This document shows positions 8,466 through 16,867 of a DNA stretch of 64,000 bases, in pieces. Each line of letters opens with the position of its first letter. Position 1 is the first letter of the stretch. Source of the stretch: Xanthomonas sp. (GTDB taxonomy: Bacteria > Pseudomonadota > Gammaproteobacteria > Xanthomonadales > Xanthomonadaceae); assembly GCA_018262705.1 (NCBI GenBank), contig JADFDQ010000004.1:62001-126000 (forward strand). The letters run 5' to 3'. The translations under genes and the position numbers were made by a program. The notes under the pieces are model-generated. The model was not told the DNA's origin. It saw only the letters and a list, made by a program, of their open reading frames with translations, and did not search any database.

Positions 8466-10055
8466 TTGGCCACGGCCTACGACTACATCATCATCGGCGC
8501 CGGTTCGGCCGGCTGCGTGCTCGCCCATCGCCTTAGTGAAGACCCGCAGGTCAAGGTGCTGCTGCTGGAAGCCGGCGGCCGCGACTGGCATCCCTTCGTG
8601 CACATGCCGGCCGGGCTGGCCAGGATCGCCGGCCTGAAATCGATCAACTGGAACTTCGACACCGTCCCGCAGGCGCAGCTCGGTGGACGCACGCTGTGGT
8701 GCCCGCGCGGCAAGCTGCTGGGCGGCTCCAGTTCGATCAACGCGATGTGCTACATCCGCGGCGTCGGCGCCGACTACGACGAATGGGCAGAACGCGGCGC
8801 CGAAGGCTGGCACTGGGACAATGTGCTGCCGTACTTCCGCAAATCCGAGGGCAACACCCGCTTTGATGACGCATTCCACGGCGCCGACGGCCCGCTGTCG
8901 GTGTCCGATCTGCGCTACGTCAACCCGCTCAGCCGGGTCTTCATCGAGGCATCGCGGCAGACAGGTCTGATCGCAAATCCCGACTTCAACGGCGCCGCGC
9001 AGCAGGGCGTGGGCCTGTATCAAGTGACCCAGCGCGACGGCGCGCGCTGTTCGGCCGCGGTCGCCTACCTGGATCCGGTGAAGTCACGGCCAAACCTGAC
9101 CGTGACCACCGCGGCCTTCGTCGACCACATCACCTTCGACGGCCACCGCGCCAGCGGCGTGGCCTGTTTGCAGGGCGCAAGCGCAGTCCGATTCACGGCG
9201 CAGCGCGAAGTGCTGCTGTGCGGCGGCTCGATCAACTCGCCGCAGCTGCTGATGCTGTCCGGCATCGGCCCGGCCGACGCGCTGCGCGGGCTCGACATCG
9301 ACGTCCGCATCGACGCGCCGGGCGTGGGCGCGAACCTGCAGGATCACCTCGATGTGACAACGCTGCAGCACTGCACCCAGCGGGTCAGCTACGACCGCGT
9401 CAGCGAGGTCAAGACCGCGTTCGAATACTTCCTCGGCGGCCACCGCGGTCCGGGCACCAGCAACATCGCCGAGGGCGGTGCGTTCTGGCGTTCGCCGCTG
9501 GCCGAAGACGCGCGCGCCGACATCCAGCTGCACTTCATCCCGGCGATGATCGACGACCACGGCCGCAACCGCCTGTCCGGCGATGGCTACACCCTGCACG
9601 CCTGCTTCCTGCGCCCGCACAGCCGCGGCAGCCTGTCCCTGGCCAGCAATCGTGCCACCGACAAACCGCGGATCGATCCGAACTACCTCGGCGATCCGGA
9701 CGGCTTCGACCTCAAGGTGATGGTCGAATGCGCGAAACTGTCGCTGGAAATCTTCGGCCAGAAGGCATTCGATCCGTACCGCGGCGATTTGATTTTCCCG
9801 AGCCAGATGCCGCGCAGCGAAGCCGAGTGGATCGACTTCGTGCGCACTCGCGCGGAAACCGTCTACCACCCGGTCGGCACCTGCCGGATGGGCAGCGACG
9901 ACGACGCCGTGCTCGACCCGCAGCTGCGCGTGCGCGGCGTCGAAGGCCTGCGCGTGGTCGACGCCTCGGTGATGCCCAACCTGCCCGGTGGCAATACCAA
10001 TGCGCCGACCATCATGATCGCCGAGCGGGCCGCGGATTTGATCCTTGGGGAGTAA
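8466..10055 (+). CDS. GMC-family FAD-dependent oxidoreductase (choline dehydrogenase-like)
   Basis: A flavoenzyme of the glucose-methanol-choline family that oxidises an alcohol. The N-terminal Rossmann motif is YDYIIIGAGSAGCVLAHRLS. GMC signature one appears as GGSSSINAMCYIRG, and the C-terminal catalytic histidine/asparagine pair as YHPVGTCRMG and GGNTNAPT. The start is taken as TTG at 8466, giving 529 residues with AGGGCGG upstream, because the FAD motif begins almost at once; longer in-frame extensions look non-coding. No betaine genes are nearby, so choline is only one possible substrate. Confidence 0.9.
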   Translation: MATAYDYIIIGAGSAGCVLAHRLSEDPQVKVLLLEAGGRDWHPFVHMPAGLARIAGLKSINWNFDTVPQAQLGGRTLWCPRGKLLGGSSSINAMCYIRGVGADYDEWAERGAEGWHWDNVLPYFRKSEGNTRFDDAFHGADGPLSVSDLRYVNPLSRVFIEASRQTGLIANPDFNGAAQQGVGLYQVTQRDGARCSAAVAYLDPVKSRPNLTVTTAAFVDHITFDGHRASGVACLQGASAVRFTAQREVLLCGGSINSPQLLMLSGIGPADALRGLDIDVRIDAPGVGANLQDHLDVTTLQHCTQRVSYDRVSEVKTAFEYFLGGHRGPGTSNIAEGGAFWRSPLAEDARADIQLHFIPAMIDDHGRNRLSGDGYTLHACFLRPHSRGSLSLASNRATDKPRIDPNYLGDPDGFDLKVMVECAKLSLEIFGQKAFDPYRGDLIFPSQMPRSEAEWIDFVRTRAETVYHPVGTCRMGSDDDAVLDPQLRVRGVEGLRVVDASVMPNLPGGNTNAPTIMIAERAADLILGE

Positions 10056-10064
10056 GTCAATCCA

Positions 10065-10223
10065 TTAAGGATGGTCTGAACAACTCCATCCTGGAGTTTC
10101 ATCCCGCGTCGAGTCCGGTACAGGCCCGCACTCGGCTCACACGAATCAATCACTTGCGTGATCGATTCGTCGTCGTCCATCCATGGCCGACAGGAAGTTC
10201 TGAATTGTTCAGAGCTTCCCTAA
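10065..10223. mobile_element. MITE-like element with 21-bp imperfect terminal inverted repeats
   Basis: The ends 10065-10085 and 10203-10223 are inverted copies matching at 17 of 21 positions, both containing TCTGAACAA. TTA/TAA lie at the extremities. Inside are further stem-loops: GGATGG/CCATCC at the left, a 13-bp stem (12 of 13 paired) at 10141-10170 and a 12-bp stem (11 of 12) at 10193-10219. There is no open frame of note. The size (159 bp) and ends suggest a non-autonomous insertion element, perhaps of IS5-type parentage; that parentage is inference. The right end supplies the stop codon of the methyltransferase gene. Confidence 0.55.
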
Positions 10224-11632
10224 ACCGCCAACGCCAACTGTGCTTGCTCCGTTTCCTTCCGTGCCTGCGCCCAGTCCAAATGACTGGTTCCCTTGTATCG
10301 TGAATAGGCAAACCCTGCCGGCACACGCAGGGTCTTGCCCGCCAAACGTGCCATCACCAAGCGCCCCACCGCCGCGCCCAAATCCACTGGAACGGCATTG
10401 CCAATTTGTCGATATTTATCGAGCAGCGCACCTGCAAAACGCCAGTCGTCCGGGAACTGCTGCACGCGTGCGTACTCCTGCACGCTCAATGGGCGATCCA
10501 GCTGTGGATGACACAGGTCGGTAGCCGGCATCGCCGGATGCGTCACCAAGGTTGGGGCCGGCTTGTCCCAAGCCAAGCGACGCAGGAACCCGGTCTTGCC
10601 GCCACCGGCGTTGAAGGATTTTCCAAGCGCCTTGCGCTGCAAGGCTTCGGGAAGATTCCGCCAATTCTGTCCAGCCTCCAGCTGACGGTAGAACACCAAA
10701 CGTTTCTCAGGAAAACGCACGTAGTCCTGATCAGCCTCACCCATCCCGTGTACAGCTTCGCGGAATGTGCGCCATTGCAGCAGTCCACCACTGCCGAATT
10801 GGTCATGCGTCGGCGCAAGAAATGGTGCACGGGTGCCATCCCGGCTAGCCACCAAAATGACGCGCTCACGACATTGCGGGGCACCAAAATTAGCGGCGTT
10901 GTAAAGATTGAAACTGACGCCGTAGCCTTCCGCCTCCAGCAGATCAATCACATAGCGCAGCGCGCCACCGGGTTGCTCGGCTTCGCTCAGCGAAGAGAAG
11001 CCGTTGCCGCGCTGTTCGTGTGGCCGATGCTTGAGCGGAGCCGACAGCAAGCCGCGTACGTTCTCGATCACCAAAATACGCGGACGCAACTGCATCGACA
11101 GCTCGATGTACTTCAAGAACACATTGCCACGTGCATCCTCGAAGCCACGCCGCTGCCCAGCGGAACTGAACGCTTGGCACGGCGGCCCACCCGCGATCAG
11201 GTCGATCGACTGTCGTTTGCCCAAGCCCGCCGCCTCACGCACCTGCGCGGCATCATAGGCATTGATGTCGCCAAGCAACGCGATTTCAGGGCGGTTGTCT
11301 TGGATGGTGGCGCGGCAGGCCTTTTCAAACTCGCAGGCCAGCACCGGCGCAATGCCAGCTCGCTCCAACCCAAGATCCAATCCCATCGCGCCGCTGAAGA
11401 AACTCAGCGCAACAACACCTTCGCGTTGCTTGCGCAGCACCGGGTGATCAACCACCGTCTGCATGGGCGCGAGCTGCTCGCTTTGGTAGGCCTCCAGTGC
11501 AGATTCCCGCACCGCCCAAGCCGCGCCCACGCGCTCTGCCGCAATGCGGCCTTCACGCATCAATTTGCGCGCGTATTGCTCCGAACATTGGAGCCGGACG
11601 GCAACATCCATCGCAGAAAGCAGATCGCTCAA
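10220..11632 (-). CDS. DNA cytosine-5 methyltransferase with N-terminal helix-turn-helix
   Basis: Transfers a methyl group from SAM to C5 of cytosine in DNA. Residues 1-50 look like an excisionase-type DNA-binding module (MDVAVRLQCSEQYARKLMREG). The catalytic domain follows with motif I LSFFSGAMGLDLGLERAG (about 77-93), motif IV GGPPCQAFSSAG with the nucleophilic cysteine, motif VI ENVRGL, motif VIII PQCRERVILV and motif X IGNAVP. No restriction gene adjoins it, so it looks like an orphan. GC content is lower than the surroundings (32 of 60 bases in 10861-10920), a sign of transfer. The TTG start at 11632 is preferred (GGGG upstream); ATG at 11611 is possible. The stop lies inside a MITE-like end, so the natural C-terminus may have changed. 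Confidence 0.92.
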   Translation of the reverse strand: MSDLLSAMDVAVRLQCSEQYARKLMREGRIAAERVGAAWAVRESALEAYQSEQLAPMQTVVDHPVLRKQREGVVALSFFSGAMGLDLGLERAGIAPVLACEFEKACRATIQDNRPEIALLGDINAYDAAQVREAAGLGKRQSIDLIAGGPPCQAFSSAGQRRGFEDARGNVFLKYIELSMQLRPRILVIENVRGLLSAPLKHRPHEQRGNGFSSLSEAEQPGGALRYVIDLLEAEGYGVSFNLYNAANFGAPQCRERVILVASRDGTRAPFLAPTHDQFGSGGLLQWRTFREAVHGMGEADQDYVRFPEKRLVFYRQLEAGQNWRNLPEALQRKALGKSFNAGGGKTGFLRRLAWDKPAPTLVTHPAMPATDLCHPQLDRPLSVQEYARVQQFPDDWRFAGALLDKYRQIGNAVPVDLGAAVGRLVMARLAGKTLRVPAGFAYSRYKGTSHLDWAQARKETEQAQLALAV

Positions 11633-11664
11633 AGTTTCGACCCCGAAACAGATTCAAGTACCGC

Positions 11665-11691
11665 GTTATGATGCACATTTCATGATGTCAA
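11665..11691 (-). promoter_or_regulatory. Candidate promoter of the cytosine methyltransferase
   Basis: A perfect TTGACA (11686-11691) sits 15 bases from CATAAC (11665-11670) on the minus strand, about 35 bases before the TTG start. ATGCAC and GTGCAT (11670-11675 and 11691-11696) form a short inverted repeat around it. Confidence 0.4.
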
Positions 11692-11760
11692 GTGCATAGC
11701 GAAGTCACCATGGATGTAGAGATGCGCCCGCTATCGGTCGACACCTGATTCAAAGGAAAC

Positions 11761-11807
11761 TGAGCGCACTTCGGATTGCTGAGCGCACTACGGATTGCTG
11801 AGCGAGC
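11761..11807. repeat. 19-bp tandem repeat, about 2.5 copies
   Basis: The unit TGAGCGCACTTCGGATTGC (11761-11779) is repeated with one change (11780-11798) and then partly (from 11799). It lies in the 211-base gap between the methyltransferase and the M48 protease gene. No coding sense was seen. Confidence 0.8.
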
Positions 11808-11843
11808 CAACGCGAAGGTGCGGTATCAAAGCAATTGCCGCGC

Positions 11844-13802
11844 CTACTCCTCCAGCATCACCGGCAGCGGGCAGTGCAGGACGCCGCAGATGGTGCGCAG
11901 CAGTTCGGCTTCGGCCACAGTCACGTTGCCGTCGCTGCTGATCGCCTCGGTAATCGCTTCGACCATGACCTGCTTGGCCAACGGGTCGAGGGCGTCCAGC
12001 GGACCCCAAACCGACTCCAGCGCCGTGGCCCCGCGCGCCGGCGGCGCGTACGGCAGGACGTCGCGCGGCAGCACCCTCTGCATGCCGGCCAAGTAGGCAC
12101 GTCTGGCGGCGGCATCGTCCTCGTTGCCACAGCGGGCGACCACCGCCAGCAAGGTGGCGAATTCCTGTCGCACCGCGCCCGGCTTCCTGCGCCCGAACTG
12201 GGCGTAGCGCCCCGGGTCGAGCGCTTCGCGCACCTGCACGGTCAGCAGCTTGCCGAGGCAATATTCGAACAGCGACTGTTGCTCGTCGGCGTCGGTCAGT
12301 GCCTGCACGGCAGCGAGGAAGGCATCGAGCTGCGGGCGCGGGCGCAGCCGCAGCGCGGGGAAAGCCAACGCGGCCAAAGGCAGGCGCAGCATGGGATGCA
12401 GATCCTGCAACTGCTGGTCGCGTAGCGCCCCAGCCTGTTCGACGAACCGCTGGCCCAGTCGCATGTCCACCTCGGCCAATTGACGTGCCCGCACTTGCGC
12501 ATCGTCATCGAGCAGCAGCGCCAGCAGCAGCGCGATCACCGTCTCGCGGTCACACGCAAGCGCACGCAGAGACTCGGGCATCGCCGCCACGATCGCAGCG
12601 GCACGGCGATGGTCGTCGTCGTCCGGGGTGGCGACCTTGGCGGCGACCTTGGCGGCCACGTCAGCGCCGGCAAGACACAGCTGCGCCCCGGATCCGGGCA
12701 GCGGCGGCGGGCCGGCAGCCGCTCGAACCATCGCCGGCAACGGCGGCGGACCCACGCCCGTCCGCAGCGTCACCGCCTCGCCTTCGACAACCAGCCCGAA
12801 CTGCACGTCCTCGCTCAAGCCATTCGGCGGCGTCAGCGTCCAGCGCGCTTTCAGTTCGTCCAAGGCATCGGTGCTGAAATTCGGTTCAAGCGCACGGATC
12901 CGTTCCAGCAGCGGGGGGTGGGTGGCAAACAGTCCGCCGAACCCGAGTCCTTCCCCGAACAGCATGTGACTGACTTCTTCGGCTTTGCTGCGCTGGTCGA
13001 AACGCGAGCCTTCGGCCACGCCGGCGATTTTCTTCAGCGCGCCGGCCAGCCCCGCAGTCTGGCGGGTGAATTGCACCGCGCTGGCGTCGGCCAGCCGCTC
13101 GCGCGAACGGCTGATGCCGGCCTTGATCATCCGGGCGAAGAACAGCCCGAGATAGCCGACCAGCATCATGGTCAGCGTCACCAGCAGGAAGAGCAATGCT
13201 CCCGACCCGCGGAAGCGGCCGAATTCGAGAACCTTGCGGGCGACCAGGCCCACCATCAGGATTCCGAACAGCACCCCGATCATGCGCAGGTTCAGCCGCA
13301 TGTCGCCGTTGAGGATGTGGCTGAACTCGTGCGCGATCACGCCCTGCAGTTCATCGCGATTGAGTCGGTCCAACGCGCCGCGCGTCACCGCCACCGCGGC
13401 GTCGGCCGGCGTGAAGCCGGCGGCGAAGGCGTTGATGCCAGCCTCATCTTCCAGCACGTACAGGCGCGGCACCGGCAGCGCCGAAGCAATGGCAATCTCC
13501 TCGACCACGTTGCGCAGCCGCCGCAGCGACGGGTCGCGGACGTCGAGGGGCACCTCGGTGGCGCCCATCTGCTCGGCCACCACCCTGCCGCCACCGCCCA
13601 GACTGCTGATCCGCCAAGCCGAGCCCGCGCCGATCACCAGCAACACCAGCAGGCTGGCCAACACCAGCACGGCCGGCTGCGGCAGAAACAGAAACACGAC
13701 CGCGTCGACCGCCGCCACGATCGCGGCGACTGCCAAGGCAAACAGCAAGACCAGTCGCGCCGAACTCTTGCGCGCCCGTGCCTGTTGTTCGAAGAAGTTC
13801 AT
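11844..13802 (-). CDS. M48 family membrane metalloprotease (HtpX-like) with TerB-like C-terminal domain
   Basis: A zinc endopeptidase of 652 residues acting at the inner membrane. Two transmembrane helices lie at about 17-60. The active-site helix GVIAHEFSHILNGDM carries HExxH near residue 155. Another pair of hydrophobic helices lies at about 175-215. Unlike the roughly 300-residue HtpX of E. coli, a long C-terminal half follows, ending in a helical stretch (ISSDGNVTVAEAELLRTICG) that resembles TerB-like domains. LemA is encoded 129 bases upstream on the same strand, a recurrent pairing. Probable role: membrane protein quality control. Confidence 0.88.
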   Translation of the reverse strand: MNFFEQQARARKSSARLVLLFALAVAAIVAAVDAVVFLFLPQPAVLVLASLLVLLVIGAGSAWRISSLGGGGRVVAEQMGATEVPLDVRDPSLRRLRNVVEEIAIASALPVPRLYVLEDEAGINAFAAGFTPADAAVAVTRGALDRLNRDELQGVIAHEFSHILNGDMRLNLRMIGVLFGILMVGLVARKVLEFGRFRGSGALLFLLVTLTMMLVGYLGLFFARMIKAGISRSRERLADASAVQFTRQTAGLAGALKKIAGVAEGSRFDQRSKAEEVSHMLFGEGLGFGGLFATHPPLLERIRALEPNFSTDALDELKARWTLTPPNGLSEDVQFGLVVEGEAVTLRTGVGPPPLPAMVRAAAGPPPLPGSGAQLCLAGADVAAKVAAKVATPDDDDHRRAAAIVAAMPESLRALACDRETVIALLLALLLDDDAQVRARQLAEVDMRLGQRFVEQAGALRDQQLQDLHPMLRLPLAALAFPALRLRPRPQLDAFLAAVQALTDADEQQSLFEYCLGKLLTVQVREALDPGRYAQFGRRKPGAVRQEFATLLAVVARCGNEDDAAARRAYLAGMQRVLPRDVLPYAPPARGATALESVWGPLDALDPLAKQVMVEAITEAISSDGNVTVAEAELLRTICGVLHCPLPVMLEE

Positions 13803-13931
13803 GTCGTTGCGCAGGGTCGAAGGTCAGGGTAATGGTGTGGCGTCACGCCATGAAACCTGCGCGCAGGATGCAAAAGGACAAATGACGAACATCCAGGCTC
13901 GCAACTGCTCTTCCCGGCCTCCGGCCTCTGA

Positions 13932-14531
13932 CTAAAACTCCACCTTCGGCGCAGCCCGAACCTGCTCCTGCTTCTCGGCGGGGATTTCCAGCAGCGCCGC
14001 CGGCTGAAAGCCGAACATGCCGGCAACAAAGCTGCTCGGGAACACTTCGCGCTTGTTGTTGTAGCTCATGACCGAATCGTTGAATGCTTGCCGCGCGAAG
14101 GCGACCTTGTTCTCGGTGCTGGTCAGCTCTTCGGTGAGCTGCATCATGTTCTGGTTTGCCTTCAGATCCGGGTAGGCTTCGGCCACCATCATCAACCGTC
14201 CCAGCACTCCATTGAGCTGGCCCTGGGTCGCGGCCAGACCGGCCATCGCTTCGGGATCGCCGGGGTTGGCCTTGGCAGCCGCCAATCCGCTCTGCGCGGC
14301 CGAGCGCGCCGCGACCACTGCCTCCAGCGTCTCGCGCTCGTGGGCCATGTATTTCTTGGCGACTTCGACCAGATTCGGGATCAGGTCGAAACGCCGCTGC
14401 AGCTGCACGTCAATTTGCGCGAACGCGTTCTTGAACGCATTGCGGGCGACGATCAGACCGTTGTAGATCCCGACCATCCACAGCACGATGCCGCCAATGA
14501 TCGCGAATAAAACAACCATTCCAGTGAACAT
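13932..14531 (-). CDS. lemA: LemA family membrane protein
   Basis: A 199-residue protein with one N-terminal membrane helix (about 5-20, VVLFAIIGGIVLWMVGIYNG), then a four-helix bundle. Family motifs are clear: VARNAFKNAFAQIDVQLQRRFDLIPNLV and, near the C-terminus, YNNKREVFPSSFVAGMFGF. The molecular function is unsettled. It is encoded just upstream of the M48 protease gene, matching the recurrent lemA-htpX arrangement, and probably works with it at the membrane. Confidence 0.95.
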   Translation of the reverse strand: MFTGMVVLFAIIGGIVLWMVGIYNGLIVARNAFKNAFAQIDVQLQRRFDLIPNLVEVAKKYMAHERETLEAVVAARSAAQSGLAAAKANPGDPEAMAGLAATQGQLNGVLGRLMMVAEAYPDLKANQNMMQLTEELTSTENKVAFARQAFNDSVMSYNNKREVFPSSFVAGMFGFQPAALLEIPAEKQEQVRAAPKVEF

Positions 14532-14637
14532 GGCATCACCCTCGAAGTGCGGGAATCATGAATGCGCGCGCCGGTTCCGTGCCGGGAAACCGCGCTAGAA
14601 TCGAACCGTCGTCGCAGCATACCTGAAGGCGGAACCG

Positions 14638-15963
14638 ATGAAAGATCGCATCTTTCGGCACGTCTGGCGCATCGGTCTGGTCGCCGGTCTATTGCCCGTG
14701 GCGCTGGGTTCCTCGGCGCAATCTTCACCGCAGTGGAACGGCAGAACCCTTGCCATGCGGCCAGCCGCTGCGCCAACTGCCGGCACCCCGACACTACTCG
14801 ACATCCCCGCCTACGAAGCCATCGCCGCGGCAATGACGGCCGACGGCAAGGTTCCCGGCATGGCCATGGCGATCGTGCAGGGCGGCAAGGTCGTGAGCGC
14901 GCGCGGCTATGGCATCACCGATGTCAGCAATCCGCAACCGGTGGACGCGCACACCGTGTTTCGTCTCGCCTCCCTGTCCAAGGCGTTCGCGGCTGCGGTG
15001 ACCGGGCTGCTGGTGAACGACGGCGCACTGCGCTGGGACAGCCACATCACCGACTTCGCGCCCAGCTTCCGGATGTCCACGCCCGGCGCCGCCGAGCAGC
15101 TGACCGTGGCCGACATCCTCAGCCATCGCACCGGGCTGACCCGCAATGCATTCGATCGCGACATCGAGCGCAATGCGGACTACCACGCGCTGGTTGCCAA
15201 AATGGCTGACGCGCCGATGGATTGCACGCCAGGCAACTGCTATGCCTACCAGAACGTGGCGTTCAGCCTGATCGGCGACATCGTGTTCGCGACCACCGGG
15301 CATTTCTACGGCGAAGCCCTGGCCAGCCGCGTCTTCAAGCCGCTGGGCATGAACGACGCCAGCACCGGGCTGGAAGGCATCCTCGCCAGCGCGCGCTGGG
15401 CGCATCCGCACGTCCGCAGCGGGAGCGGCTGGACGTCGCTGACGCCCAAGCCGACCTACTACCGGCTCACCCCCGCCGCCGGCGTCAACGCCAGCATCAG
15501 CGACATGGCGCAATGGCTGCTGGCACAAACCGGACACCGCTCAGACGTCCTGCCTGCGCCATTGCTAGCCTCCTTGCACGCCCCGCTGATCTCCACGCCC
15601 GGCGAAACCCAGGTCGCATCGTGGCGTCGATCGCGACTGAATTCGGCGAGCTACGCATTGGGCTGGCGCGATTACAACTATGCCGGACACGACGTCGTGT
15701 TCCACGGCGGCGCCGTGCAGGGCTATCGCGGCGTGATCGCCCTGCTCCCGGATAAGGACATGGGCGTGGTGATCCTGTGGAACTCGGAAAGCGCCATGCC
15801 CAGCGGCCTGTTGCCGACCATCCTCGATGATGCCTTCGGCATCGCAGGCGGCCAGTGGCTGGACGATCCGTCGTTCGGCCTGCCTTCGGGCTTGCTGTAC
15901 ACCCGGCGCACCACTCCGCCAGCCGGCGCCGACGCAACCTCCGCCAAGGCTTCACCGCCCTGA
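14638..15963 (+). CDS. Serine hydrolase, beta-lactamase/penicillin-binding-like (class C fold), exported
   Basis: 441 residues with a signal peptide (about 1-28, ending SSAQ). The three active-site elements of the beta-lactamase/CubicO superfamily are present: SLSK (SxxK) near residue 113, YQN (YxN) near 205 and HGG near 358. Substrates of the family include beta-lactams, D-amino-acid peptides and esters; none can be assigned here. GGCGGAACCG lies ahead of the ATG. It is divergent from lemA. Confidence 0.88.
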   Translation: MKDRIFRHVWRIGLVAGLLPVALGSSAQSSPQWNGRTLAMRPAAAPTAGTPTLLDIPAYEAIAAAMTADGKVPGMAMAIVQGGKVVSARGYGITDVSNPQPVDAHTVFRLASLSKAFAAAVTGLLVNDGALRWDSHITDFAPSFRMSTPGAAEQLTVADILSHRTGLTRNAFDRDIERNADYHALVAKMADAPMDCTPGNCYAYQNVAFSLIGDIVFATTGHFYGEALASRVFKPLGMNDASTGLEGILASARWAHPHVRSGSGWTSLTPKPTYYRLTPAAGVNASISDMAQWLLAQTGHRSDVLPAPLLASLHAPLISTPGETQVASWRRSRLNSASYALGWRDYNYAGHDVVFHGGAVQGYRGVIALLPDKDMGVVILWNSESAMPSGLLPTILDDAFGIAGGQWLDDPSFGLPSGLLYTRRTTPPAGADATSAKASPP

Positions 15964-16005
15964 GGCAGCGCGCACTGCGGCAGCGGCCGGATACGAAAGC
16001 ACCGA

Positions 16006-16042
16006 TAAAAAGAAGCCCCTCCCGCCTGGGCAACGGGAAGGG
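16006..16042 (-). terminator. Rho-independent terminator of the histone-like gene
   Basis: On the minus strand a 9-bp stem (CCCTTCCCG with CGGGAGGGG, one G-T pair) closes a 9-base loop and is followed by CTTCTTTTT. It lies 57 bases after the histone-like stop. Confidence 0.8.
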
Positions 16043-16063
16043 TCTGTCAGGGTGTTGCAGACG

Positions 16064-16088
16064 CCGGATCCGGGCATGCCGGATCCGG
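16064..16088. repeat. Duplicated 10-bp palindrome
   Basis: CCGGATCCGG, itself a perfect palindrome, occurs twice (16064-16073 and 16079-16088) separated by GCATG. The two copies can also pair with each other as one long hairpin. It sits between the histone-like stop codon and its terminator. Confidence 0.75.
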
Positions 16089-16098
16089 TCGTAAGTAC

Positions 16099-16494
16099 TT
16101 ACAGCGACGAGACCGGAGCAGACGCCGGCATCGGCTTTTTCGCAGCAGGCTTCCTGGCAGCGGGCTTTCTGGCAGCCGGCTTCTTGGCAGCAGCCTTCTT
16201 CGCCGCCGGCTTCTTGGCAGCAGCCTTCTTCGCCGCCGGCTTCTTGGCAACGGCCTTCTTCGCCGCCGGCTTCTTGGCAGCGGCCTTCTTCGCTGCCGGC
16301 TTCTTGGCAGCGGCCTTCTTCGCCGCCGGCTTCTTGGCAACGGCCTTCTTCGCCGCCGGCTTCTTGGCAACAGCTTTCTTCGCCGCCGGCTTCTTGGCGG
16401 CAGCTTTCTTCGCCGCCGGTTTCTTGGCAGCGGCTTTCTTCGCCGCCGGCTTCTTGGCGGCGGGTTTCTTTGCAGCAGCTTTCTTAACGGCCAT
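16099..16494 (-). CDS. Histone H1-like lysine/alanine/proline repeat protein
   Basis: A very basic 131-residue protein made almost wholly of [19 protein letters not shown]-type repeats, ending [11 protein letters not shown]. Such proteins (AlgP/HctB/histone H1-like) bind DNA without sequence preference and compact or organise the nucleoid. The ATG at 16494 is chosen because GAGGAG lies 8 bases upstream and the repeat begins at once. The nearly identical 12-mer coding repeats make the gene prone to length change by slippage. A long structured leader and a strong terminator flank it. Confidence 0.9.
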   Translation of the reverse strand: MAVKKAAAKKPAAKKPAAKKAAAKKPAAKKAAAKKPAAKKAVAKKPAAKKAVAKKPAAKKAAAKKPAAKKAAAKKPAAKKAVAKKPAAKKAAAKKPAAKKAAAKKPAARKPAARKPAAKKPMPASAPVSSL

Positions 16495-16651
16495 GGTATG
16501 GCTCCTCGTCATTGGGAAAATCGGTAACGCCCAGTAGCGAATGACACCGCGGGTATCGGACCCGCGATCGACCGCCGGCGCGCAACGCGCCGGAACGGAT
16601 GCTGCACCGGCGCGCATGCGCGACCGGAAAACCCCCAACACCGCGCCCATG

Positions 16652-16681
16652 AAAAAACCTGCGCCGCGGCGGCTGCAGGTT
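16652..16681 (-). terminator. Rho-independent terminator inside the leader region upstream of the histone-like gene
   Basis: Minus-strand AACCTGC pairs with GCAGGTT around a GC-rich inner arm (GCCGC/GCGGC) and is followed by six Ts. It lies about 160 bases before the histone-like start and about 440 bases after the gcvH terminator, so it must end a transcript that begins inside the gap. Confidence 0.6.
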
Positions 16682-16832
16682 GTGGCGCATTCCACTTCGG
16701 AGTTTCGGAGCGACATTTTTTCGAGTGACGGTCGAGCGGCGCCCACCTTGCGATGCTGCAGGTGTTGGCGCGTTTGTTGTCGATTGCCGTCGCGTCGTGT
16801 CTGTCCACTCTTATCCGCAGTGATCGTCTGCT
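16652..16832 (-). ncRNA. Candidate small RNA or attenuated leader (about 180 nt)
   Basis: A minus-strand promoter (16839-16867) and an intrinsic terminator (16652-16681) frame a stretch of about 180 nt with no convincing reading frame. It could be an independent small RNA, or the 5' leader of the histone-like mRNA with the terminator as attenuator. It matches no RNA family I recognise (not tmRNA, RNase P RNA or SRP RNA by their conserved cores). Confidence 0.35.
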
Positions 16833-16838
16833 GGACGA

Positions 16839-16867
16839 AACCTAATCACCGTGATTTCACGTGTCAA
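16839..16867 (-). promoter_or_regulatory. Candidate promoter with operator-like palindrome in the spacer
   Basis: Perfect TTGACA (16862-16867), a 17-base spacer and TAGGTT (16839-16844) on the minus strand. The spacer holds the palindrome CGTGATTTCACG (16850-16861), placed where a repressor would block RNA polymerase. Confidence 0.5.

Noticed and set aside
16495-16746. N-terminal extension of the histone-like protein
   Set aside because: The extension has no repeat character and would bury the GAGGAG site right before the ATG at 16494.
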